DNA of 64,000 nucleotides from Struthidea cinerea. Lineage: Eukaryota > Chordata > Aves > Passeriformes > Corcoracidae. The stretch lies in NCBI GenBank assembly GCA_013397865.1, contig VZTI01005310.1, forward strand, positions 390,092 through 454,091, given 5' to 3'. Positions 49,001 through 61,000 of this stretch are shown here, in pieces (the stretch's first letter is position 1; each line of letters starts with the position of its first letter). The position numbers were made by a program, and so were the translations under genes. The notes under the pieces are model-generated. The model was not told the DNA's origin, searched no databases, and saw nothing but the letters and a program-made list of their open reading frames with translations.

Positions 49001-52000
49001 TGGTTGTGGCTGGCTGACGTTGGTTCAAAGGGTAAAAGCAGCTGTGGTTCCACACCAGGCCTGGCTTTCTGGCAGGGATCCCAGTGCTGGCCTGAGCAGG
49101 GCCTGTGTTTGTCCGGGGATATTTGAATCCTAATTCTGTGTTGGCCAAAGAATGTCTGGAAAATGGACCTGTTCGAGGTTCTGGGTGGGTGGGGAATCTG
49201 CAGGTGTTTTCCTTCCTTGCCCTGGGAGTGGCTCTTGTTGGGTTTTTGGGATTGCAGAGAGTGGCTTCCCTGGCTGCCACTGACCCTGGGAGCTGCACTT
49301 TGGAGAGAGGGTTCTGCCAGGACGAAACGGCTTTGAGCTGAAACAAGGGAAATTTAGGTGGGATATTGGGAAGGGATTGTTCCCTGTGAGGGGCTGGGAT
49401 GGAATTCCCGGAGGAGCTGTGGCTGCCCCTGGATCCCTGGAAGTGTCCGGGGCCAGGTTGGAGCACCTGGGGATGGTGGGAGGTGTCCCTGCCCATGGCA
49501 GGGGTGGCACTGGGCTTTAAGGTCCCTTCCCACCCGAATTCCATGATTCCATGATGAGACAAACCCAAGGAACCCCTGTCCAAGTGCTGCTGGAGGAGGA
49601 GACCACCTGGGCTTCTCTCTCTGCTGTTCAGACCTGTCCTTCCTCCTCCCAGTGCTCAGTTTGCCCTGGCAGGATCACAAGGGAGACCTGGCTTTGTAAA
49701 TCACTTTCAGGTCTCCAAATCACAAGATCTGTATGACTGCAATAATCCCTGCCTAAAACATGCACGGCACAGAGTCTGAGGGAAACCTGGCAGAGCATGA
49801 AAGCAGTGCCTGAATTAAAATCAGCTGCATTTTTGTTTACCTAGCTGTGCTAATGAAGGCTTTTAACTGAGTCTTTTATGTTGCTTGTGCTCTTCTTCCC
49901 CTCCTGCCTCTCCTCACCCTCCATGGAGATGTGGGAAAAAGCCATTCAGCTGAGCAAGGAGCTGGCTGACATGTATGAAAACAAGATCTTTGACTACGAG
50001 GGACTTGGGAATCTCCTGGTAAGGCTTTTTTTCTCCATTTCCAGCAGGCTGCTGACTGCTTAAATTAATATTGTTCAGCAGGATAAGCCTAAAATAAATT
50101 TATGTTAAAGACAAACAAACCAACTTAACCCCATGGCTTTGTAAAGCTTAGTAGTAGAATAAATATTTTCATAGTTTCTTTTGGCCTTCTAATTAGCATG
50201 ACAAAACCATGGGCAAATGTTTAGAATTCTTGATTTTAACCAAATGAAGTAACAACCAAGGTGCATTTTCAGGCTCCATGAATCTCATCACCTTGTTATT
50301 TCTGTGGTGAAACTGCTGGGCATGAACACGGAGCTATAGAATCCTCTTGGCTCTGAATTCTGTTTTTTAGTGGTTAAGGATGGAACCAGATGGTCTTTAT
50401 GTTCTCTCATAGCAGAATCATCTGCCCAGTTTCATTTCTGCCAGTTCTCTGACATTTGTCACCATTTGTGTCTGCTCACTTTCAGAATATATTTATATTT
50501 CATTTGTTTTCCCACAGTGAAGGATTTCAAGTATCCTTCTGGAATCCAAAAAGCCGTGGCATTGTTCTCATGTCTGCAGACCAGGAAATGAAGTTGGTTC
50601 TGGCCCAGACAAAGCAAATATTTAATCAAGTAAATGGATAAGGATGAGAGACTTCATCAAAACAGCAATTGTGGAATGTGTTCTGAGGGCAGAGCTCAGA
50701 GATCAGGAATTGTCCCTGGGAATGTGAGCTGGCAGTGTCCTGGAGTATTCCACACTGAAAGTGTGGTGTCTTTTTCTTTTCCAGAAAAAAAGAGCTACTT
50801 TTTATGAGAATATCATGAAGGCCATGAGACCTCAGCCCGAGTACTTTGCTGTTGGATACTATGGACAGGGTTTTCCCTCTTTCCTGCGGGTAAGGATCCT
50901 TCCACACCCAGTTTCTGGAGTGCTGGAGACCCTAAAAGTCACGACTTTTGCAGAGCTTCCAAGAAAATTCGGTGCCAAACTCCTTCTCCTTTGAGTGGCA
51001 CTGACAGATCTAAATCCCAGGAGTGTTTCAGAGCATTTCAGCGTCTCCAAAGAGACAAGTCAGAGATGAAATTCTGTGTGTCACCAGCTTGAGGGGAGTC
51101 AGGGTGTTACAAAAGGGTTTTTGGGTGATTGATAAGTTCTTCAATGGATTTAAACAGAATTTACCTTTTGTATTTGTGCTCCCTCTGAAATGTGACTGTT
51201 GCTGTTAGAAAATGTTCAGCCCCTGAAGAATTTATCCCGTTGCTTCCCAGCCTCAATCAACCAAATTTTCAGGCCAGGGATCATTTCAGTGATCAGAGAG
51301 AGTTTGTCCCACGCAGAAGAATTAAAGTGCAAAGGTGCTTCTTGTGTGAGCCAGCTGCTGAGCAGTGCTGGACCTGTGTGGAGGACAGGAATGACTCCGA
51401 TCCGGGGTCAGCAAGGCTGGAAATATTCCTGTTATTTAAAACTCAGGGCCATTTTACCTTCTCAGACTGGAGCTGTCTGAAGTTCTGGCCTTCAGGGGAA
51501 GCCAAGCGTAATAAAAGAGAGAAAAGTTAAGTTAGAACTGTGTGAGGGGATGGCATGGAAGGCTTTCAACTGCTGGCCATGTTTTGGAATCCATCCCTTC
51601 CAGAAACCCCTGCCAGGTGGAGAAATAATTGCCCGTGGTCTGGTGTTGGGTGTGTGGAGCAAAACTGCCAGGGCTGGACACTGATGGTCAGGAACGGGGC
51701 TGAGGTGAAATTCCCGTCTGTGCCCAGGGAGATCCCTCAGGGAGCTCACACCAGGGGCTGCCAGGGAGCAGGCAGGTCCCTGTATTTAAGGATTTCTTGG
51801 CACATTTATTCCCTTACCAAAAATCTGCCCCTGGCTGAGGGTCCTGTGCTGAGCCCGTGAGTTTGTGCGGTGCTAGGAGGTGTGAGCAGCTCGGTGACAC
51901 TGGGATGTGTTTGTGGGGACATCAGCACCCATTTGAGGATGTCCCTGCTCATTGCAGGTGCCCTTTAAAGGCTCCTTTCCAACTCTCTTTGATGACTCTC

Positions 52001-55000
52001 TGTGGAGAAATGCATTTTTTTAGACAAAAATGTGGTTGCTGTTGTCAGGCCTGGCTCCCGGGAGTTGCTGTGCCCTCATTGCAGCCTGTGTTCCTTCCCT
52101 CACCCCTTCTGTCTGTCCAGCTGGGATCAACCCTTCCCATAAACCAGCTCTGGGGATGTTTGGAAAGCTCTGTCCCACTGCTTTGTTGAGTTTTAATTCC
52201 CTTTTTCTTCTCCTGCCCACAGAATAAGATTTTCATCTACCGTGGCAAGGAGTACGAGCGGAGGGAGGATTTTAACCTGAAGCTGCTGACCCAGTTCCCC
52301 AGTGCTGAGAAGATGACCAGCACTGCCCCTCCAGCAGAGGAGATCAAGGCTTCCCCCAAACAGTGTATCTTTTGGGTTTAGGGCCTGCTTCCCCCAAACA
52401 GTGTATCTTTTGGGTTTAGGGCCTTTTGGCACATCCCAGAGCTGCCTCTTCCCCACGGTGACACAGCTGGTGAGCAGCAGTGATAGTAAGCGAGGGGATT
52501 ATTGCTCCAGGAGGGTTTGGAGGCAGGCACTGGGCACGGAAATGGGGCTGTCCAGAGTTGCAAGGGTGGATTTAAAGGCAGTTTGAGGCTGTCAGGGTTA
52601 AACAAGTTGCTGTCAGGGTGAGGAACAGACTGCAGGGAGGATTTCCTGAGTTCTCTCTCAGGTGGTGCCGACTGCTCCGGCCATGGTGGGACCCATTTGG
52701 CTGTTTCTGGGTGAAAGATGTGAAATACAGGCTGTGAAAGTGGGATAAAAAGTGAAGGGCACTCCCTTGCTCCTTGCAGGCCATTAGCATTTATGAAGTG
52801 CTGGGGTTTGTGTGCTTTTCCCCTAGAAGTCCCTTGGTAGGAAGTGCAAAGTCATTATTTCACTGAAAGTCGTTGGGTGCACAGCCCATACTAATTTTTA
52901 ATTCTTGTTTTTCCCCCTTGCTGCTGGGACTCCAGGCTCTGTCCCAAGCTCCCCACCAGGCTTGAGATCCTCTTAACTGTGAGTGTGACCCGGTGGAGAT
53001 GCTCCAGATTCCTGCCAGTGACTTCAGTCAGTGGCTCCTGGGGGATGCACGCCAGGCAGACCAAGTTCCCGGGCTCCCAGCCTGTGCTCACCAGGCCAGG
53101 CTGGAGAAGCTGAAGGTCCATTTGGCCCCTCAAACCCTGTGCACAAAGGCCCAGCTCAAGCAGTGATAGCAGATGCTTCCCTTGCAGTCCTCCTGCCAAG
53201 CGCTGAACCCACATAGGAAATTAAAATCCATTCAAGACCAAACTTGGTATCAAAACCGCCTCTTCTGCTGCTGCTTTGTTTCAGCTGCTTCCTTTGCATC
53301 TGTTTGTGTTTGTTCTGATGTTTCTGGCTTGGGATGAACCCGAAGCTGCAGAATTTGGATGCAGATCTGAACCGTCCCGAAGGTTTGGGGGTGTTGGGTT
53401 CCGGGTCTCTGGCACAGCCCCGGGATGAAGGGGAGCAGCTGCAGGGCTTGGATGTGGGACAGGTTCTGCTTGGACTCCCACAAACACCTCCTGGGGAGAT
53501 GAGGAGTGCCCAGATCCCTGTTGTGTTAGGCAGACCTTGCTGCTTCTGGGGCTGGTTTTACTTTCAGGCTCTTTTTAACCTCCTTTGTCTCATGCTCTTT
53601 TTTATTACTTTAGTTTGGTTTTTTTGCTCTTTTGTGACAAAATACCTCGTCCTTCTTTTGGGAGTAACGTGCTGGGGGTACCGGGTGAGCTGTGCTGAGC
53701 CTCAGGGGTTCCCTGCACCCCAAAGCAGCCCAGTCCGCAGCAGCTGAGCACTGGGAGCTGTGCAGGGGCTCAGCAGGGCACCCAGCCCAGGCTAACGAGC
53801 TCTCCTGAGACCAAGAACTCAGAGCTGGGGCTCCGAGCCTGATCTAACGTGGCTCAGTGGTTTCGGGCGCAGCCGGGCTGGTGGCCAGCTGGCTCCTCGC
53901 TGCAGGCAGGGTGACTCTGCTCTGGCTCTCAAAACGCCCTTCAGAGCTGCCCTCAGTGAGTCCAAGGACGTGTGGGGGCTGCCTTCACCCCCCACTAAAA
54001 CATTGCCACTTCAGAGGGCAGGGGAACCACAGAAATCATCCCCTCGTGGGGGTCAGATTGGCTAAGCTTCGCTTTGCCAGCCAGGATTTGCTTCTGTAAA
54101 GCCTCAGCACAGCCCTCACAGCAGAACTTTGAGGAACATGAGAAGCTGTGGTGCTTGGGAATACAGTTACTGGGATTTTTAATGCCTGTCATTGTTCACA
54201 GGTGCAAAAGCTGAGGCTGAAGCAGCTCTTCCTTGATTAAAAACAATTCCTTTATTCAGTTGGCTTCACAGATCTAAAAAGTGGGAGAGAAGGAGGGGCA
54301 GCCTCTGGTAAATAACTGGGGGTGAGAGAGAAGAGCCAGATGCATCCGCAGAACCTCCTGCAGAACCTCGTTTCCCTTTTTCCGGTCTCCCAAAGTAGAA
54401 ATCAGTGGTGCCCAGGATTCCCAAGCGTTTTCACCAGGGAATTTCAGCACTTGGGAGTGTCCAAGGCCAGGCTGGAGCAGCCTGCGATAGTGGGAGGTGT
54501 CCCTGTCCATGGTGGGGGGTGGAACTGCATGTATTTTAAGGTCCTTCCCAACCCAAACCGTTCTAGGATTCCGTGATTATTATTTGTAAAGTCCTTTTCT
54601 TTTTGGGTTTTTAATTCACAAGGAGCCTACAAACTGCAGGATGCAGTAACGCCTGTGATTGGTGATGAATTAGTCAGCTTTGAAGAAAAGTACTTAACGA
54701 GAGCACAGGGAATTGTGGAAAAGTCTGACAGAGGAAACAGGAAGGGTTTTTCTCTACCTCTCCTGTTTTCCCAGAAGGGCTCCTAGTTTTTCATCCTTAA
54801 CCAGAGCCGCTCAGATGTGCAGTGCTTCATTGTGAAGCCTGTGATGAACCTGCCACCACATTACAAAGATAAACCTGTTCCTGAACAGATCTTAAAGTAA
54901 TTCATTTTCCTTTTCCCTCAACATTTCTTTGTGTTTTCCCCACTAAGTTGGGCACAAGGTGCAGTGTCCTGTGTAAATTGCGTAAAGTCCTCCCCACGGC

Positions 55001-58000
55001 CTGTGAGGCAACAGCTGAACGTTGGAGTGAGGAGGGTGGGAGCTGAGGAAAATCACCTTTCACTCTGCTTCTCCCCAGCTACTACAGAGCCAACGAGGTG
55101 CAGCAATTCACCCACTCCAGGCCTGTCAGGAAAGGAGAGAAAGATCCAGACAACGAGTTTGCTGTGAGTCCTTTGCCTTTTGTTTGTTTTGGTGGTGGCA
55201 TTTTGACCAAGCTGTCCCCTTTTCCCTCTCCCTGTGGCCATGGAGGTTGGGAATTAAAATGTAGGAGACACAAAGGTCATTGCAGTCTCCACGTGAAGCT
55301 GGGGATGCTGTCAGGGGGCTCCATAGCGGGAGTTTTAACATTTAAATCCATCAGAATCCATAAATGTGGTGCTGTGTGAGCCCAGCTTCCTCCAGAGCCC
55401 AGCGAGGGGCTCCGTCCCAGTCAGGGAAGGTAGAAATGGCTGTGGAATTCCTGCCTGCTTGTTCCGGAAGCCTCATCCCATGCAGGAGAGAATTGAATTC
55501 CAAGACCAATATTTTCCTCACATCTCAGGTGTCTTTTTCTCCCTTCTCTGAGCAGAACATGTGGATAGAAAGGACAACCTACACGACAGCTTATTCATTT
55601 CCAGGCATCCTCAAGTGGTTCGAGGTCAAACAGGTCACAACGGTGAGTCCTCCACGGGGGGGCTGGATCTCCAATCCCTCATGGAATAGAGCCTTGGAAC
55701 ACTTGGGGATGTCAGTCCTTCTGCTGTTGGATGTGGCACAGATAAAAGCAAATTATTTAGTTTCTTACTCAGTGGAGAGGAATAAATCACAGAACCAGGG
55801 AATCCCGGGATGGTTTGGCTTAGGAGGGACCTTACAGTCATCCAGTGCCACCCCTGCCACGGGCAGGGACACCTCCCACTGCCCCAGGGTGCTCCAGCCT
55901 GGCCTTGGGCACTTCCAGGGATGGGGCAACCACAGCTGCTCTGGGAATTCCATCCCAGCCCCTCCCCACCCTCCCAGGGGGAAATTTCTCGCTAAAAGTT
56001 GAACAAAGGTTTGGAAGGTTTATTCTGTTCCTCTAATGAAGGTTCATTCTGTTTCTTCTCTCCCTCAGGAGGAGATCAGCCCCCTGGAGAACGCCATAGA
56101 GACCATGGAGCTCACCAACGAGAAGATCACCAACATTGTCCAGCAGCACATCTGGGACCGGAGCCTGCCCGTGCACCCCCTGTCCATGCTGCTCAACGGC
56201 ATCGTGGACCCCGCGGTCATGGGGGGCTACACCAACTATGAGAAGGTCTCTGTCACATCCATGGAGCCCCTCTGCAGGGCTGGGAGAGCTGGGGGTGCTC
56301 ATCTGGAGAAGGGAAGGCTCCAGGGAGAGCTTAGAGGGGCTCCAGGAGAGCTGGAGAGGGACTGGGGACAAGGGATGGAGGGACAGGACACAGGGAATGG
56401 CTTCCCGCTGCCAGAGGGCAGGGCTGGATGGGATATTGGGATGGAATTCCTGGCTGTGAGGGTGGGGAGGGGCTGGGATGGAATTCCCAGAGCAGCTGTG
56501 GCTGCCCCTGGATCCCTGGAAGTGCCCAAGGCCAGGCTGGACGGGTCTTGGAGCACCCTGGTCCTTAAAGTCCCTTCCAGCCCAAAGCGTTCCAGGACTC
56601 TGATCTGGAGCTCGGTTTCCTGACCTCTGCAGTGTGGAAGGCCCAGGCTGGACCCGGGGAGGTTCAGCTCCGTTCCCAGCTGTTCCAGACTCGGCACTGT
56701 CGGGGTCTGTGTGTGCAGAGCTCAGACACGAGCAGAAAAGAGCAAAGAACAGGGGTTTGCACTGGCTGCAAGGTGGAGGTGCTCAGCTTCCGTGCTCTGC
56801 GGGGCCCGGGGGAGGAAGGATCCCGCTCTTCTGGGCCCCCTTTCCAGTGGGATGAGAACCTGCTCTTGCCCTGGGGGGCACAGAGGTGCTTGGGCAGCCC
56901 AGGTGACAAAGAAAAGCCAAAACGTGGCATTTCTCCCACATATTGATAAGGAACGATAAGGCAAAGACAGCAACATCTCTGTCTTTGGAGTCTTGCGACA
57001 GAGCAGAGAATTCAGGGAGAGAGCAGCATTTCCTGTGCGGGTTTACTCCGCTGACTTCACTTGAGCAGTGTGGGTTGTTCTGTTCTGTGCTGTTTGACTG
57101 AAGCTGTTGATTCCCTCCACCTCACGGTGATGTTCCCAGCACAGAAGGCGCTGCTCGCTGCCCCAGACCGGCTGGGATGTGGTAAAACACATTTCATTCT
57201 CCTCAGCTGTGTCCTGTCCGTGAAATGAGGTGCACGAGTTAATTGGGAGAGGGGCTGATTGATCCGGGCTCCAACTCTGCTGATTCCAGAGGAGTTTGGA
57301 AGCTTTGCCAGGGCTGAATCTGGCCCTGAATCCTCCCGTTTTGTGAATTAAGGTTGACATTAAGTTTAGAATTACGAAAGTGGGGAAGCAGTTAAAACTG
57401 GAAAACACAGAGTCTCTGCAGCCACATCTGGAAACACTCATTGCTGCTTCACATTTTCCTATTTCAGCTGCAGATCAGAGCAGAACATGTGGCTTTTGTG
57501 GGCAGCTAAAATCTGGGTTTTAATTGTTTCGTCGTAGCCAAAAGCCGAAGTTGGTGTTTTTAACATCTTTCCTCTTGCAATAATTAAGCACTTTCAAGGA
57601 AAATCCTCTGGGACGAACCCAGCAGCCCTTTCCCAGGCTCACCTCCATCCCTTTAGGATCAAACCCCCAGCCCTTTAAACTTGTACTCCAGTCCAGTTTT
57701 ACAGAAGTAAAAAAAAATAAATTCAGAGGCTGAAATAGTTCAGAGACGCAATGAAAAACTTATTAGGGGGTTTATCTAGGAAAAAAAAGAAAAGTTAAAT
57801 TATTCTGACCAGGAATTGGGATCCGTTTCAATGGGATACATCATGGGAATTGGCACAATTTTCAGTTTTCAGTCCAGAAAAGTGGATTTGTGTTTGTTCA
57901 GCTTCAAACCAAGAGCAGATCCTGCTGATTAGAGGTAAACCCAGGAGAAGTGGAGACTGAAGGTGCTTTGTTGAAGGAAGCTGGGAGCCCAAATCCCAGC

Positions 58001-61000
58001 GTGGTCTTTATTTCTGCTGAATCTTCGTAACCAGCCCCAGGAGGAAACGGGGGATTTAAGGGCTGAAATCAAGGAAAGTGCAGCAGGAGCTGCCCTGCTC
58101 TCCTCGGGGCAGCTGAGGTGGTTTGGGTTGTGCTCAGGGGCACCGACTGCTGCAAAATAAAGGGGCTTTTTGAAGTCAGAACTGGAGGTTTTGGGTCTGC
58201 CACTCACGTGTAAGTGAGAAGTGATGGAACCTCAGTTACTCAGGTCAGTAGTGGTTTGTGAGATGGGGATCAGGACTGAGCAAAACCTTTCTGATGCAGT
58301 AACTGCTTCTCCATGTGTTTCACTGGAAAAAATTGTAATTTTTTAAAATTAAAAAGTGGGGTTTGTTCCCTTTTCCCACCAAATAATTCTGGTTCTTTGT
58401 TCCTCAGCTTGGTGCCAGCAACATTTGGCTTTAATATGAGGAACAACGGCGGCGAATTGCTTTTGAAGGATCTCCCCCTCAGAGCTGCCTGAGGGAGCAG
58501 TGTCTGTGTCACCTGTGTCACCTCCTCTCTTTGCTTCCAGGCCTTCTTCACAGAGAAATATCTCCAGGAACATCCTGAAGATCAAGACAAGATCGAGCTG
58601 CTCAAGCAACAGATCGCTATTCAGGTATGGAGCTGGGGGGAAGCTGGAAGCACTGGGGAGTGCAGATGGTGTTTCCTCAGCGGTGCTGGAGCGTTAACGC
58701 AGATCAGCGTTACGAGACCAGTCTGGATTTATGCACAGTTCGTTTTTATTTTAAGAAAACGTCTGTGTGCTAAAATTGTGGCCTAAAATATTCCATGTGC
58801 TCTGAAATATTTGCCAACACGGGATGGCTTTTCCTTCATGAATGTTAACATATCTGCTCCCTCTTCCTGAAACCATCAGAGCTACTGGTTTGTCAGTCTC
58901 ACCGTTAGGATTGGTCTGTTTGGACCCAAATGGCACTGAAAAATTGCGCTGGTTTTTTGGGATGCAAATTCCATCCCCGCAGAGCAGTTTGGGCTCATTC
59001 CCACAGCCAGCAGAGCCTGGTTAAAGCCTCCTCACAGCCACACAGCTCTGGGGGCTGAGAAGGGATCTATTCCAGTATTTAACGGGCATTTTCCAAAGCA
59101 GTGGAGGAGAGGGAACCATGGAATTGTGGAATGGTTTGGGCGGGAAGGGACCTTAAAGCCCGTCCAGTCCCACCCCTGCCATGGGCAGGGACACCTTCCC
59201 CACCCCAGGGTGCTCCAAGCCCCGTCCAGCCTGGCCTGGGAACTGTGCTGTAAAATGGGGAAGATGATGTTTGTTCCACAGCTGGAGCTCCAGCACTGAC
59301 GTTCCCTCGCTGTCCCCAGCTCCGAGTCAGCAGCTGAGCTCCCTTGCTGTGTCACTGTTTATTTTCCTCTCTGCAAACCCCAAACACGTTGATTTCAATC
59401 CTTTCGTTCTATCTGAGCTGTTTAACTGGCGCTCTGGGGAGCAGGAGGGCTGGTTTGTGCTCCTGCAGCTCATTCTGCTCCTCCCTCCCTCCCTCCCTCC
59501 CTCAGATGCCTCTCCTGGCAGAGGGGATCCGGATCCACGGCGAGAAGCTGACGGAGCAGCTGAAGCCCCTGCACGAGAGGCTCACAGCCTGCTTCAGGGA
59601 GCTCAGGAGGAAGGTGGAGAAGCAGTACGGGGCCATAACTTTGGTGAGGGAGCCTGGTTTTTCCATGTTTTGCCCCAAAGGAACCCAGCTCCCCCTTTTC
59701 CACCCATGGGAAACCACCCGAGGTGGTTTCACAGAATCCCTCAATCAACAAGGCTGGGAAAGAGCTTTGAGACCGCTGAGTCCGAGCTGTGACCGATCCC
59801 CACCTTGTCCTCAGTCCAGAGCCCCGAGTGCCACCTCCAGGCCTTCCTTGGACACCCCCAGGGATGGGCACTCCAAACCTCCCTGGGCAGCCCCTGCCAA
59901 GGCCTGAGCACCCTTTCCATGGGGAAATTCCTGCTGATGTCCACCCTGAGCCTCCCCTGGCCCAGCCTGAGGCCGTTCCCTCTCCTCCTGTCCCTGTTCC
60001 CTGGGAACAGAGCCTGACCCCCCCGGCTGCCCCCTCCTGTCAGGGAGTTGTGCAGAGCCACAAGGTCCCCCCTGATCCCCCTTTTCTCCGGGCTGAGCCC
60101 CTTTCCCAGCTCCCTCAGCCGCTCCTGGGGCTCCAGCCCCTTCCCAGCTCCGTTCCCTTCCCTGGATTCACTCCAGCCCCTCCATGTCCTTCCTAAACTG
60201 GGGGGCCCAGGACTGGACACAGCACTCGAGGTGTGGCCTCCCCAGTGCCCAGTACGGGGGACAGTCACCGCCCTGGTCCTGCTGGCCACTCTGTTCCTGA
60301 TCCAGCCCACGTGCCATTGGCCTTTTTGGCCACGTGGGCACACCTGGGCTCATGCCCAGCTGCTGTCCATCAGTCCCCCCAGCTCCCTTTGTGTCCAGCC
60401 CTTCTGTCCCCAGCCTGGGGGCTGTGACCAAAGTGCAGGACCCTGGGTCCTGTTGAACCTGCTGTCCCTGGATCCAGCCCCTGCATCCAGGGATAGCATC
60501 CCTGCCCGCCCAGGTGCCCCCGCAGAGCCGCCCTGCCCCAGCCTTGCTGTCAGCTGCGCATCTGCTGCTGGTGGAGGTTTCTCACGGGTGTTTTCCTGCA
60601 GCCCCCAGCGCTGACCGAGAGGAAGCCGAGCAGGTCGGGCTCGGTGGTGCTGCCCTACATCATGTCCTCCACCCTCAGGAGGCTCTCGGTCACCTCCGTG
60701 GCCTCGTCCGTGGCCTCCACCTCGTCCACCTCGTCCGACAGCGCTTCCTCCAGGCCGGGCTCGGACGGGTCAGTGGTTGACAGCGGGGGGGATGTGCCTT
60801 AGACAGCATCAGTTACTCTGAAAATCAAGATTTATTCCGTGGAAATACTGTTAAAAATGTTGATGGAGGTGGGTGTTGTTACTCCATTTTACAGACAGGG
60901 GGTTTGGAGCGCAAACAGTGGGAACTGAACCCCCGCTGCTGCCTCGGGAGCCCCAGTAATCCCCAGTGCATCCCGGGCACCCACTGCCTCTGTTTCCCAG

